64,000 nucleotides of DNA. Source: SKKY01 sp965228015 (lineage in GTDB: Bacteria > Bacillota > Peptococcia > Peptococcales > SKKY01). Shown here piece after piece: positions 11,498-21,698 of this stretch; within the stretch, counting starts at the first letter, position 1; every line of letters starts with the position of its first letter. The notes below the pieces were generated by a model. That model did no database searches, had not been told where the DNA came from, and worked only from the letters and a program-made list of their open reading frames with translations. The translations under genes were made by a program, and so were the position numbers. The stretch is taken from the NCBI GenBank assembly GCA_965228015.1, contig OZ245787.1, forward strand, positions 124,001-188,000. The letters are read 5' to 3'.

Positions 11498-11523
11498 CCC
11501 GGGAGAAATCCCGGGCATTTTTA
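11498..11523 (+). terminator. rho-independent terminator after the sigma-factor gene
   Basis: A perfect 7-bp GC-rich stem (cccggga / tcccggg) with a gaaa tetraloop, then cattttta. Bases 11524-11690 after it contain no gene I can support. Confidence 0.85.
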
Positions 11524-11694
11524 CGTCTTTGTTCCTTTTACAGCTCTTTATTTCTAGATATTCCTCCGAATTACCAGAAACAGCATCTTAATTTATATTA
11601 TTTCAAGATTAGTGCTTAAATGTACTGGAATCAAGAATCCAGGTATTATTCTATTCATGGAACAGCTGACCAAATATTCAGGGAAGGAGAAAAC

Positions 11695-11845
11695 AATGGA
11701 AGAAATTTTAATCAGTTTCGGTAATTATGGATTTCCAATGGTTGTATCTGCGTATTTATTAGTCAGAGTTGAACAAAAAATAGATGCTCTTTCAGTATCT
11801 ATTAAGTCCCTGGCTGGGGCAATAAAACCAAGAAATGCCTTATGA
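11695..11845 (+). CDS. YvrJ family small membrane protein
   Basis: A 49-residue protein read from the ATG at 11695, preceded by gggaaggagaaaac. An upstream in-frame ATG at 11612 has no comparable ribosome site. The sequence ISFGNYGFPMVVSAYLLVRVE followed by KIDALSVSI matches the YvrJ family: one membrane helix followed by an amphipathic tail. The stop overlaps the amidase start by four bases (ATGA). YvrJ proteins often sit beside phage-type lytic enzymes, so a holin-like or membrane-tether role is possible but unproven. Confidence 0.75.
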
Positions 11846-12294
11846 GCAGAAACCGGGAAGGTATTGTAGTGCATCATTCTGCAAGTCCGGGAAAAGTCTG
11901 GGGCAGCGAGGGCTGCAGGAATATTTCTGTTGCGGACATCAGAAGATGGCATGTGGATCAGAATTTTGGCGATATTGGCTATCATTATGTTATTGATAGT
12001 GATGGTTTTATCTGTAAAGGAAGAGAGACTGATCAAATTGGTGCCCATTGCCGGGCTGGCCGAAAAAATCATACCAGTATAGGAATATGTGTGGTTGGCA
12101 ATTTTCAATATGACTCACCTTCGGAGATACAAATGTCATCTCTGGTAATGCTGGTAAGGTATTTGAAAGAAGAATACGGGATACCAGATAAAATGATTGA
12201 GCTTCATGGCAATGTTGCGGGAGCGCAAACATTGTGTCCTGGAAAGTTCTTTCCGAAGGATTATTTTTATAAAAAAATAAAAGAAGAGTTTTAG
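11842..12294 (+). CDS. N-acetylmuramoyl-L-alanine amidase (PGRP/amidase_2, T7-lysozyme type)
   Basis: A 150-residue enzyme consisting of a single PGRP/amidase_2 domain. Zinc ligands are visible in GIVVHHSAS (residues ~7-15), and in the C-terminal HGNVAGAQTLCPGKFFPKD. The substrate side is GYHYVIDSDG. It would cleave the amide between MurNAc and L-Ala in peptidoglycan. No signal peptide is present, as in phage endolysins that depend on a holin. It overlaps yvrJ by four bases and is followed by its own terminator, so the pair is a two-gene lysis-like cassette, probably a prophage remnant. Confidence 0.85.
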   Translation: MSRNREGIVVHHSASPGKVWGSEGCRNISVADIRRWHVDQNFGDIGYHYVIDSDGFICKGRETDQIGAHCRAGRKNHTSIGICVVGNFQYDSPSEIQMSSLVMLVRYLKEEYGIPDKMIELHGNVAGAQTLCPGKFFPKDYFYKKIKEEF

Positions 12295-12297
12295 AAT

Positions 12298-12333
12298 AAG
12301 AAGGAGCATCCCAAGGGGTGCTCCTTCTTATTC
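12298..12333 (+). terminator. rho-independent terminator after the amidase gene
   Basis: A 15-bp stem (aagaaggagcatccc / ggggtgctccttctt, one G-T pair) with a two-base loop. The stem is strong but the U-tail is short. Confidence 0.85.
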
Positions 12334-12409
12334 TGTCATAATTATTTAGATAAACAAATTTGCATTTATGACAAGGCTAACATATAATATAAATATAGGA
12401 GGTGTAGCT

Positions 12410-12748
12410 ATGTTGAATTTCGAATTGGCTGCAAAAAGATTTAGCGAGTTACGAAATAATAGTGGTTTTACGCAAAGCATTGTGGCTGAATACTTAGAAG
12501 TGGATCAAAGCTATATTTCAAAATGCGAAAAAGGTGAAAGACAATTTAGTATAGATATATTAGAAAAAGCAGCGGAACTTTTTGGATGCACTATGGATTA
12601 TTTTGTAAATGAGTCGATTGAATTCTCGCAGATTCCGGTAGCTCTTAGGGCAAAAAGTGTTACTATAGAGGACCTAAATACTATAGCAGCCATGAATAAA
12701 ATAGCTCTAAACCTAAGATTCATGGAAGGTTTACTTAAGGAGGAATAA
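12410..12748 (+). CDS. XRE-family helix-turn-helix repressor
   Basis: A 112-residue protein from the ATG at 12410 with the ideal site aggaggtg. An upstream in-frame ATG at 12368 lacks one. The HTH spans residues ~8-62 (RFSELRNNSGFTQSIVAEYL, DQSYISKCEKGERQFS, LEKAAELFGCTMDYF). It lies 3 bases before an ImmA/IrrE-type protease gene. This is the usual repressor-antirepressor pair in mobile elements, where the protease destroys the repressor. Confidence 0.9.
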   Translation: MLNFELAAKRFSELRNNSGFTQSIVAEYLEVDQSYISKCEKGERQFSIDILEKAAELFGCTMDYFVNESIEFSQIPVALRAKSVTIEDLNTIAAMNKIALNLRFMEGLLKEE

Positions 12749-12751
12749 AAC

Positions 12752-13510
12752 TTGAAAGAGAAGATTGAACTAAACAGCGAAGCTATAAGTTTAAGAAAAA
12801 AGTTTGGTGAGGACTCTTATTCACCAATAGATATATTTTCTCTAATTCATAATAATGATGATTTAACAATAGTATTTTATCCTATGAGTAATCGAATAAG
12901 TGGCATTTGTATTAGAGATGGAAAGAATAAAATCGTGGGAATTAACTCTAATTCAACATATGGCCGACAACGTTTTACAATTGCCCATGAGCTATATCAT
13001 CTGTATTTTCATGAAAATTTTAAAAGTATAGTTTGCTTTAAAGATCTTGAAATGAATAAGGATCCACAGGAGAAGGAAGCAGATATGTTTGCATCTTACT
13101 TTTTAGCCCCTTATGAAGCCTTATCTTATTTTATAAAAGATAAACTTGGAAAAGAAAAATATAAACTTGATGTAGACGATGTAGTAAAAATAGAGCAGTA
13201 TTTTGGCATAAGCAGGCAGGCTATTTTATGGAGATTAGTAAATGATGGATATTTAAATTATGAAAATGCTGAAACTATGAAGAATGGCATAATAACTTCA
13301 GCTAGAAGCCTTGGCTACGATGACGAACTTTATACGCCCACTCCGGAAGATAAACAATATGCAACTTTTGGGAAATATATTAAATTAGCAAATGAACTTA
13401 AAAGCAAAGAAGTAATTTCACAAGGTAAATATGAAGAAATTTTACTAAATGGATTTAGAAGTGATGTTGTTTATGGATCATGCCTGGATGAGGAAGAAGT
13501 CTATGACTAA
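12752..13510 (+). CDS. ImmA/IrrE-type metallopeptidase
   Basis: A 252-residue protein starting at TTG after aaggagg. The zinc motif is HELYH in FTIAHELYHLYFHEN (near 12980), with the third ligand probably in EKEADMFASYFLAP, as in the family. The C-terminal extension (YGISRQAILWRL-type helix followed by ~80 residues) is common in toxin-antitoxin-linked members. It overlaps the next gene by eight bases (start at 13503). The predicted role is cleavage of the XRE repressor encoded just upstream. Confidence 0.9.
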   Translation: MKEKIELNSEAISLRKKFGEDSYSPIDIFSLIHNNDDLTIVFYPMSNRISGICIRDGKNKIVGINSNSTYGRQRFTIAHELYHLYFHENFKSIVCFKDLEMNKDPQEKEADMFASYFLAPYEALSYFIKDKLGKEKYKLDVDDVVKIEQYFGISRQAILWRLVNDGYLNYENAETMKNGIITSARSLGYDDELYTPTPEDKQYATFGKYIKLANELKSKEVISQGKYEEILLNGFRSDVVYGSCLDEEEVYD

Positions 13511-14037
13511 TAAAATGTTTTTTGATACAGATTGTATTTCTGTCTTTTTGTGGGTGAAGGAAGAGAACATTTTATTCAAATTATATCCAGGGAAGATAAT
13601 TTTACCAAAGCCTGTCTTTAATGAATTAAATAATTCCGAGTATTCCCCATATAAAAAACAAAGTTAATGAATTATGTTTAAATGGAGAAATTTTTACAAA
13701 AGAAATATTGTTGAATACAGAAGAATATAGGTTGTACTATGAACTAGCGATAGCTCCGCCCAAAGGTGAAAAGATTATTGGTAAAGGTGAAGCAGCTGCC
13801 ATAGCGCTAGCTAAAACATATAATGGAATTATAGCTTCTAATAATTTAAAAGATATATCTAAATATATTGAAAAATATGAGCTAGAACATATTACCACTG
13901 GTGGTATATTAGTGGATGCATTAAATGAAGGCTATATTGATGAACATATCGGTAACAAAATATGGACAAATATGATAAGTAAAAGAAGAATGTTGCCAAC
14001 AACTTCTTTTTCAGAATATCTTAAAACAATGAAGTAA
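13503..14037 (+). pseudogene. PIN-domain-like protein (COG2405 type), frameshifted
   Basis: Starts at the ATG overlapping the protease stop (MTNKMFFDTDCISVFLWV). A first conserved Asp sits in FDTDCIS. The GKGEAAAIALAKTY and IIASNNLKDI motifs and the TTGGILVDAL segment fit small PIN-type nucleases. A one-base slip near 13650 (tccccatataaaaaac) splits it into residues 1-54 and the remainder from ~13654. The XRE-ImmA-PIN chain suggests a toxin-like effector, but this copy is broken as sequenced. Family membership is moderate: the PIN fold is inferred from motifs. Confidence 0.65.
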
Positions 14038-14042
14038 GTGCT

Positions 14043-14077
14043 AAGCCCATAGAGTAATTAGCTGTAGGGCTTTTTTA
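14043..14077 (+). terminator. rho-independent terminator after the XRE-ImmA-PIN module
   Basis: aagccc / gggctt arms, extended imperfectly by ta pairs, then six T residues. Confidence 0.65.
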
Positions 14078-14194
14078 TGCCTAAAAATTCATAATTTATT
14101 AATCAAATTCTAATCTTGAACCTAAAGCTATCTGGGTTTTTATGGTAAAACTGGGTACATATTCTTTATAGAAACTTCAAGGTGGTGTCTTAAA

Positions 14195-14943
14195 ATGTTG
14201 TCCTGGATTAAGAGAATAATTCTTGGTTTTGTTATGCTTCTTCCCGGTGTAAGTGGGGGGACAGCATTTGTTATTTTAGGGGTGTATGAGGATTTATTAA
14301 GAGATCTGGCTAAGCTAAACCTTAAACCTCATTAAAACTGTTTGGGGGAATAGTTATCGGCTTATTTTTAAGCGGATTTTTATTTTCTTTATTTTTTGAA
14401 AATCATAGAAATGAAGCAGCAGTTTTTCTTCTTGGAAGTTTAATTGCTTCAGTTCATTTTGTTATTCGTGCAGATTACCATGTTAATCGTCAGTTGCTAG
14501 GACTTTTTACAATTGGTTTTTTTGTTGGTTTTGTTTTGGGAGCAGAGCCAATTGGCACAGGGGAACTTTATGAAGATATAAGCCTTGCATATATTTTTAC
14601 CGGAGCAGCTTTATCCAGTGCGGCTATGGTAATTCCTGGTTTACCCGGAAGCTCTGTTTTAATCTTAATGGGACTTTATGACAATGTTTTTTATTATCTA
14701 AGTGATTTAAGAATACTTGAACTTCTTACTTTTGGTGCAGGAAGTTTAATTGGAATGTTTTTATTAGTTAAGCTTTTGGCGAATCTTTATGAAAAATACA
14801 AAAAGTCACTTTCATATATTTTCGCAGGTTTAATACTAGGTTCCGCCAGGGCTTTAATTCCTACAGAAATAAGTGTCTAGATAGTGATCCTGTTTATACT
14901 AGGTTTTAGCACTGTTATAGTATGGGGTAAAAAGGCACTTTAG
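14195..14943 (+). pseudogene. DUF368 multi-pass membrane protein, broken
   Basis: The start MLSWIKRIILGFVMLLPGVSGGTAF carries the family's hallmark PGVSGGT motif, repeated in the second half as IPGLPGSSVL. The protein has about eight hydrophobic helices. Lesions: a one-base loss near 14333 (cattaaaactg, where cattta is needed), and TAG at 14878 where a Trp codon fits (SV-*-IVILFILGF). The frame continues to 14943. DUF368 proteins are proposed polyprenyl-phosphate (undecaprenyl-P) transporters; that role comes from the literature, not from this sequence. Confidence 0.8.
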
Positions 14944-14951
14944 TAAGGAGG

Positions 14952-16543
14952 GTGAACATTATACAACTTAATTTGGCAACTTTGGTTATGGCTCTATATA
15001 TAATTCTTGCAACTCAGGTTGTTGCACTATTTGTACAGTACAAAATGAACATAAAAAACAGTTGTGTAGGTTATTGGCTGGTGGGATCTGCTTTAATGAC
15101 AGCAGGTTTTATTTTTATGTCTTTTGTAAGAATTGAAGAGTTACTCTTTTTAGCTATGATTTCTAATCCTTTAGTAATATTAGGTTATGTGTTTTTATAT
15201 ATCGGAGTTCAGCAATTTTTAGAGAATAAGATAGAGAAATTAAAGCCTTTCCTTATTTTCTTGATTTTTAATTTAGTTTATTACTATTTTATGTTTATTA
15301 ACAACAGCGCATCGGCACGAACAATTGTTATATCAGTTGCTCTTTCTTTTATATCCTTCATGATAAGTTACCTGATTTTCTTTAAAAAGAATAAAAATGT
15401 TTCAGCTTCCACAAGGTTTACCGGCTCAATATTTTCTCTATACGGGGTTTTTATATATTTAGAACAATCTATGTGTTCCTTGCTGAACCTGCAGCAACAT
15501 ATATTGATGGATCTGAGGTGCTTATAGCTAGTTTCATATTTGAAATTATTATGACTAATTTGTGGACTTTGGGATTTATTATTATGCTAAACCAAAGAAT
15601 GAATACAGATATTAAAAAAGAAAAAGAAAAATTAGAAATAATTTTTAACACAAATATTGATGCTCAGATAATTTCAAGATTTGAAGATGGATTAATTATT
15701 AATATTAACGATGGGTTTTCTTCTTTAATTGGTTATGAAAAATCAGAAATAACAGGGAAATCTATAAAAGATATTAATTTTTGGAATAGTCCAGAGGACA
15801 GGATTACTTTTCTTAATGAATTAAGAGAAAAGAATATTTGTAAAAACAAAGAATTTATTTTTCAACGAAAAGATAACAACCAGTTTATTGGAACTATTTC
15901 ATCTAGAATTATTTTAATCGAGTCTGTGGAACATATTATTAGTGTAGTTCAAGACATAACTGACAAAAAAGAAACAAAGCGGCAATTACAATTGTTACTG
16001 GAACAACTGGAAACAGAAAAAACCTTAGCTCATCAGGATTCAATTACTGACAGTTTGACGGGTCTTGCAAATCGCAGATATTTTGATGAAACCTTTAGCA
16101 GGGAATTCGCCCGAATTCAGAGGTCCGGATCAAAACTTTCTTTAATTATGATAGACATAGACTATTTTAAAAAATATAATGACACCTATGGTCATATTGT
16201 TGGTGATGAATGTTTAAAAACTATTGCAGACAGGTTAAAAACTATTACTAAACGAGGCTCAGATATTGTTGCCAGGTACGGAGGGGAAGAATTCATAATG
16301 ATCTTGCCTGAAACCGACGAAGAAGGAGCAAAACTATTAGCAGAGGAATTGAGAAAAGAAATTGAAAACCTTGCTGTACCTCATTTATCCTCAGATATTG
16401 CTGAAGTTGTGACAATAAGTCTTGGTGTTGTTACCGTTCAACCCAAAAGGTTATTTTCCCGGGAACAGGTATTAAATCAAGTTGATAAAGTTTTATATCT
16501 TACTAAAAGTAAAGGAAGAAATCGCTGGGAAGTTTATTCATAA
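14952..16543 (+). pseudogene. membrane diguanylate cyclase: multi-TM sensor - PAS - GGDEF, frameshifted
   Basis: Starts at GTG after aaggagg. Seven or so hydrophobic helices (residues 1-205) form an integral membrane sensor. A PAS domain follows (DGLIININDGFSSLIGYEKS, QDITDKKE), then a GGDEF domain (DSLTGLANRRYFDE, IDIDYFKKYNDTYGH) with an intact GGEEF signature near 16280. A poly-T contraction near 15447 separates the sixth helix from the rest; the catalytic half itself is intact. The upstream neighbour DUF368 ends eight bases before. The ligand is unknown. Confidence 0.85.
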
Positions 16544-16572
16544 AATATAAAAATATATTTGTAGTTATTTAA

Positions 16573-16599
16573 AACTTCGGAGATTTCCGAAGTTTTTTT
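16573..16599 (+). terminator. rho-independent terminator after the membrane cyclase gene
   Basis: A 9-bp perfect stem (aacttcgga / tccgaagtt) with a short loop and a seven-T tail. Confidence 0.9.
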
Positions 16600-16640
16600 G
16601 TGGTAAAATAATTTTATATTGCCAACCAGGGAGTGGGTTT

Positions 16641-18350
16641 GTGATAGATTATCAATTCCAACGAATTATAGAAGGTCTTCCTTTTTCTGTAAGTATAATA
16701 ACTTTAGATGGCACTATCCTCTATGCAAATGAAAAAGGCTTTGAGCTTTTTGAACTAGATCCCAAAGTTATTGGTACAAACACAACCTTTCTTCTGTGGA
16801 TGGAACCGGAAAGACGAAAAGTATGGATTCAGGAGATTATGGAAAAAGGTGTTGTTAAAGATTTTGACATGCATCTCAAAACTCTTGGAGGCAGGGAATT
16901 TTGGGCCAGAGGCAGCGGAGTGATTATAGATTATGAAGGGCAGAAGCGTGTCCTTTCCAGTCAGCATGATATTACGGAAAAAAGACAAATAGAAGAAGCT
17001 CTAAAAATAAGTGAAGAAAAATATCGTTTTCTTACTGAATTTGTCTCAGATGTAATATGGGTTTTAAATATTACAAAGAATATTTTTACATATATTAGTT
17101 CTTCAATTTTAAATCTCAGGGGACTGACAGTAGAAGAAGCTACACAGGAAAAACTGGAAGACTCAATGACTCCAGACTCTTTAAAGAGTGTAGAAGAAGC
17201 GCTTAAAAATAATTTACCAAAATATCTTGCCAATCCTCATATTTATGAATCATTTATTCATGAAATTCAGCAGCCCCATAAAGACGGCCATTTAATGTGG
17301 GTAGAAGTTTCAACAAAAATCAGATTGAATAATGAAGGAGAAATAGAGGTTATTGGTGTAAGCAGAGATATTACAGAAAGAAAAAAGGCTCAGGAAGAAA
17401 TTCTCTACCTAAGTTATCACGATCAGCTTACAGGCCTCTACAATCGCCGCTATTATGAAGAACAGTCAGTGAAACTAAACAAAGCAGAAAATCTTCCCCT
17501 GGGAATTATCATGGTAGATGTTAACGGCCTTAAGCTTACTAATGATGCTTTTGGACATAACAAAGGTGACGAGCTTCTAAGCACCTTTGCGGGAATTTTA
17601 AAGAAAAATGCAGGTAAGAATGATCTTGTTGCCAGAATAGGGGGAAACGAGTTTATTGTTATATCTTCAGAATCCGGCCGCCAAGATACAGAAAAAATAA
17701 TTGAGAATATTAAAAAAGACATTGATAAAATAAAGGAAAGAAACATTTTTCTTTCCGTATCTCTTGGTTATACCGTTAAGAAAAAGGCAGAGGAGCCAAT
17801 GTCCAGGGCTTTTATCAGGGCAGAGAATGCCATGTATAAAAACAAGCTTAATGAAAGCAGCAGGATGAAAGATGAAATAATTGAAAGAATAATGATTATT
17901 TTAGCAGAAAGACATCCGGAAACTACTGAATATAATCAAAGAATAAGTGAAGAAGCAGTAAAAGTTGCACAGGCATTAGATTTACCAAAAAGAGAACTGG
18001 ATTATATTAGGAATTTGGCACGACTTCATAATATAGGAAAAATTGTTGATAATGGTAGAATTGAAACAGGTAAATACCCTGAGACCGGCTATCAGATTTT
18101 AAAATCTGCCACTAGCTATGCCCATCTTACCGATTATGTTTTAAGTCATCATGAGCACTTTGATGGTACAGGATACCCCGGAGGACTTAAAGGAGATGAA
18201 ATACCTCTCCTTTCAAGAATACTTTCCACAGCAGAAACCTGGGTGGATTTGGTTAAAGAAGGCAAAGGAATGAAAGAACTAAAAGAAAAAGCAGGAAAAG
18301 AACTGGATAACAGAATAGTAGAAGTATTTATAGAAAAAGTATTGGGATGA
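16641..18350 (+). CDS. PAS-PAS-GGDEF(GGNEF)-HD-GYP-like protein, catalytic motifs altered
   Basis: A 569-residue cytoplasmic protein starting at GTG. Two PAS domains (residues ~5-120 and ~130-250, each ending in a DITE motif), then GGDEF (DQLTGLYNRRYYEE, DVNGLKLTNDAFGH) with GGNEF in place of GGDEF, then an HD-GYP-type domain with LHNIGKI in place of LHDIGKI but an intact HHEHFDGTGYPGG. Both changes are Asp to Asn (G to A at the first codon base), and both would be expected to weaken metal binding. The frame is fully open, unlike the related gene at 45481-47857, which has Asp at both sites but a broken frame. It may be a c-di-GMP receptor rather than an enzyme. Confidence 0.85.
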   Translation: MIDYQFQRIIEGLPFSVSIITLDGTILYANEKGFELFELDPKVIGTNTTFLLWMEPERRKVWIQEIMEKGVVKDFDMHLKTLGGREFWARGSGVIIDYEGQKRVLSSQHDITEKRQIEEALKISEEKYRFLTEFVSDVIWVLNITKNIFTYISSSILNLRGLTVEEATQEKLEDSMTPDSLKSVEEALKNNLPKYLANPHIYESFIHEIQQPHKDGHLMWVEVSTKIRLNNEGEIEVIGVSRDITERKKAQEEILYLSYHDQLTGLYNRRYYEEQSVKLNKAENLPLGIIMVDVNGLKLTNDAFGHNKGDELLSTFAGILKKNAGKNDLVARIGGNEFIVISSESGRQDTEKIIENIKKDIDKIKERNIFLSVSLGYTVKKKAEEPMSRAFIRAENAMYKNKLNESSRMKDEIIERIMIILAERHPETTEYNQRISEEAVKVAQALDLPKRELDYIRNLARLHNIGKIVDNGRIETGKYPETGYQILKSATSYAHLTDYVLSHHEHFDGTGYPGGLKGDEIPLLSRILSTAETWVDLVKEGKGMKELKEKAGKELDNRIVEVFIEKVLG

Positions 18351-18361
18351 AAGGGAAAAAT

Positions 18362-18769
18362 ATGAAAAAAGTTGAAGTAGTTGCAGCGGTTATTATTAAA
18401 AACAAACAAGTTTTATGCACGCAAAGAAATTTTAATAAACTAGATTATATTTCGTATAAATTTGAGTTCCCTGTAGGAAAAATTGAGGAAGGCGAATCAT
18501 CTACAGAAGCTTTAACAAGGGAAGTTTATGAAGAGATGAATGCAAAAATTAATATTAGTGATAAGAATTTCTTTATGACAGCTGACCATAAGTATCCAGA
18601 TTTTAATTTAATTATGCATACATTTTTGTGTAATGTTGATGATTTAACTTTTAATTTGAATGAACATATTAGTCATAAGTGGTGTGATAGAAGTTGTATT
18701 GAAGATTTAGATTGGGCAGCAGTAAATATACCTATTGTAAAAAAGTTATTATCCGAGGATATATTATGA
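18362..18769 (+). CDS. NUDIX hydrolase
   Basis: 135 residues from the ATG at 18362 (MKKVEVVAAVIIKNKQVLC), preferred over the in-frame ATG at 18347 because aaaggg precedes it. The NUDIX box is complete: G-x5-E-x7-REVYEEM in PVGKIEEGESSTEALTRE followed by VYEEMNA. The overall look is that of the 8-oxo-dGTP/CTP pyrophosphohydrolase (MutT-like) group. The stop overlaps the helicase start (ATGA), so the two are translationally coupled, a pairing that suggests a joint role. Confidence 0.85.
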   Translation: MKKVEVVAAVIIKNKQVLCTQRNFNKLDYISYKFEFPVGKIEEGESSTEALTREVYEEMNAKINISDKNFFMTADHKYPDFNLIMHTFLCNVDDLTFNLNEHISHKWCDRSCIEDLDWAAVNIPIVKKLLSEDIL

Positions 18770-21682
18770 GTATTTTAGAAAAATTAAAAGATGGTTTAAT
18801 AAATGGATATATTGATAAGAATAGATTGGCTGATGAAGAATATAAGCCTAAGTTAATTACTAATGATGCGGAAAAATCGGAGAAAGTATTAACTACTTTA
18901 AATCAAGAACTACTTTCTTGCGATAGCTTTTATTTTAATGTTGCTTTTGTAACATTGAGCGGAGTAACATCACTACTTAATACATTTTTGAATTAGAAAA
19001 AAGAGATGTTAAAGGGATAATAATAGCCTCTCAATATCAAAATTTTTCCCAGCCTAAAGCCCTAGAAAAATTACTGAATTTTAAAAATATAGAGTTAAGG
19101 ATTGTTCCTAATGATAGCTTTAAACTGCATAGTAAAGCATACATTTTTCAAAAAAATGATACATACTCAATTATTATTGGTAGTAGTAATTTAACTTCAG
19201 ATGCTTTATGTATAAATAAAGAATGGAATATAAAAGTATTTTCAAATAAAGAAGGATCTTTTATAAATCAGACTTTAAAAGAATATAATAATATATACAA
19301 TATTTCTATTTCAGTAACAAAAAAATGGTTAGAGACCTACTCTGATATTTATTATCAATTTAATAGCTTAAGAAATACTAATACTCAAAGTATCTTACCT
19401 CCTCATTTATTACATAAGATTAATCTGAACAAAATGCAAGCTGATGCTTTAGAAGAATTACAAAAAACTAGAGAATCTGGTAATAATAGGGGTATTATTA
19501 TTTTTGCTACAGGAACAGGAAAAACATATTTATCTGCTTTTGATGTGAGAAGATTTAATCCAGAGAGATTCTTATTTGTAGTACATAGAGAGATAATAGC
19601 TGAGGAAGCTTTAAATAGTTTTAAAAGAGTAATTGGCGAACATGTTAGCGTGGGTATTTTAGGTGGCGGTAAAAAAGACATTAATTCAAAATATATTTTT
19701 TCAACAATTCAAACAATATCTAAAGATGATGTTTTATATTCTTTTAAAAAAGATGAGTTTGATTATATTGTTATTGATGAAGTCCATAGAGCGGGTGCTC
19801 CTTCATACAAGAAAATTTTAGATTATTTTGAGCCTAAGTTTTTGCTAGGAATGACAGTGACACCAGAAAGAACAGATGGAGAAGATATATATAGTCTATT
19901 TGAGCACAACGTAGCCTATGAAATTCGTTTAAATCATGCAATGAAAGAGAATCTTGTGTGTCCTTTTCATTACTTTGGGATTACGGATTTAACTATAGGT
20001 AGAAATGTAGTTGATGACAACAGTGATTTTAGATATTTAGAGGCAGTAGAAAGAGTAAATAATATTATAGAAAAAGCAGAGTTTTATGGTTATTCTGGAG
20101 AAAGAGTTAGAGGTTTAATTTTTTGTAGTAGAAATGATGAAGCAAAAATTCTTTCTAATAAATTCAATGAAAAAGGTTTTTCAACAATTGCTTTTTCAGG
20201 GGCAGATTCAAATAAAGCTAGAGAAGAAGCAATTAAAAGACTTGAACAAGATTATGAATATAATAAATTAGATTATATATTTACTGTGGATATATTTAAT
20301 GAAGGTGTAGATATTCCTGCAGTAAATCAAATTATAATGCTGAGACCAACAGAATCTGCAATTATATTTGTTCAACAATTAGGTAGAGGCTTGAGACACT
20401 ATAAGAATAAAGAATATGTTATTGTTTTGGATTTTATTGGTAGTTACCAAAAGAACTTCTTTATTCCTATGGCTTCATCTGGAGATAAAACGTATAATAA
20501 AGATAATTTAAGAAAATTTGTTACATTAGGAACTAGGGTAATACTAGGAGCTTCAATAGTTAACTTTGATGAAATATCTAAAAATAGAATATTCAGTGCA
20601 ATTGACTCTGCTAGATTTAATGAAAATAAATTAATAGTAGAAGCATATAATAACTTAAAGGTTATGTTGGGAAGAATCCCAGAATTAGATGATTTTGATA
20701 ATTATGGTTCAATAGATTCTATTAGAATCTTTTTTAACAAATCATTTGGTTCTTACTATAATTTTTTAAAAAAGAATGAGTCGAAATATAATGTTGAATT
20801 TAATAATATCCAGGAAAAGTATCTAGAGTTCATTTCCAAAAAAATAGTAATAGGCAAAAAACCCCAAGAACTTATTTTATTAAAGATATTGTTGTCAAAT
20901 GATAATGAAATATTTAGTAAATTAGCTGAAGAATTAAAATTAAAATATAATTTGTCTTTAAATGAAATTGAGAAAATAAATATATTTAACATAATGACAA
21001 ATAATTTTATTCAGGGTACTAGTAAGGATACATTTAAAGATTGTATTTTTTTGGAGGAAGATCTTTCTCTAGGATTTAAAGAAGTGAAAATTTCAAGTCA
21101 ATTTAAAAAAGAGCTAGAAAATGAAAAATTTAGAAATGCCTTAACTGATTTAATATTATATGGTCTTAAAAGAAATGCTAAAAATTTTAGGAAAAGATAT
21201 AAAAATACTAATTTCCAACTTTATCAAAAGTATACATATGAAGATGCATGCCAATTATTAAATTGGGAAAAAGGAATAGTGGTTCAAAATATTGGGGGAT
21301 ATAAATATGATGAAAAAACTAATACCTATCCAGTATTTATTAATTACCACAAAGAAGAAGATATTAGTGACACTATAAAATACGAAGATCGTTTTATTTC
21401 TCCCCAAGAATTAATTGCAATTTCAAAATCTAGAAGAAAGTTATCTTCAAAAGATGTTGTACAAGCATTAAATGCAAAACAACTGGGAATAGAAATGCAT
21501 CTTTTTGTAAGAAAAATAAAGATAATAATGAATCAAAAGAATTTTCTTATTTAGGTTTTATTGAAGCTATTGGGGAAGCCAAAGAAATAGTAATGGGAGA
21601 AACCGGTCAGTCGGCTGTAGAAATTCATTACAAACTTAAAAACCTTGTAAGAGAAGATATTTACAGCCACATCACAAACTAA
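18766..21682 (+). pseudogene. PLD-like - superfamily 2 helicase - DUF3427 protein, frameshifted
   Basis: The N-terminal ~200 residues contain a phospholipase-D-like nuclease half-site (KLHSKAYIF, then IIIGSSNLTSDAL). The SF2 helicase follows, with Walker A ATGTGKTYL near 19507, motif II DEVH (VIDEVHRAG), motif III MTVTPERT and motif VI QQLGRGLRHY. The C-terminal part fits DUF3427 and ends in NLVREDIYSHITN. Two lesions: a one-base loss near 18992 (NTFL-E-LEKRD), cutting the PLD part, and a slip near 21516. About 970 residues when repaired. Together with the coupled NUDIX gene this is a defence-like gene pair; no experimental role is assumed. Confidence 0.8.
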
Positions 21683-21698
21683 CCAACGAGGTAAACAC

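Noticed and set aside
7778..14037. A DNA phosphorothioation (Dnd/Ssp) system
   Set aside because: Only a DndC-like PP-loop protein is present; no DndA, B, D, E or F-H-like genes are seen.
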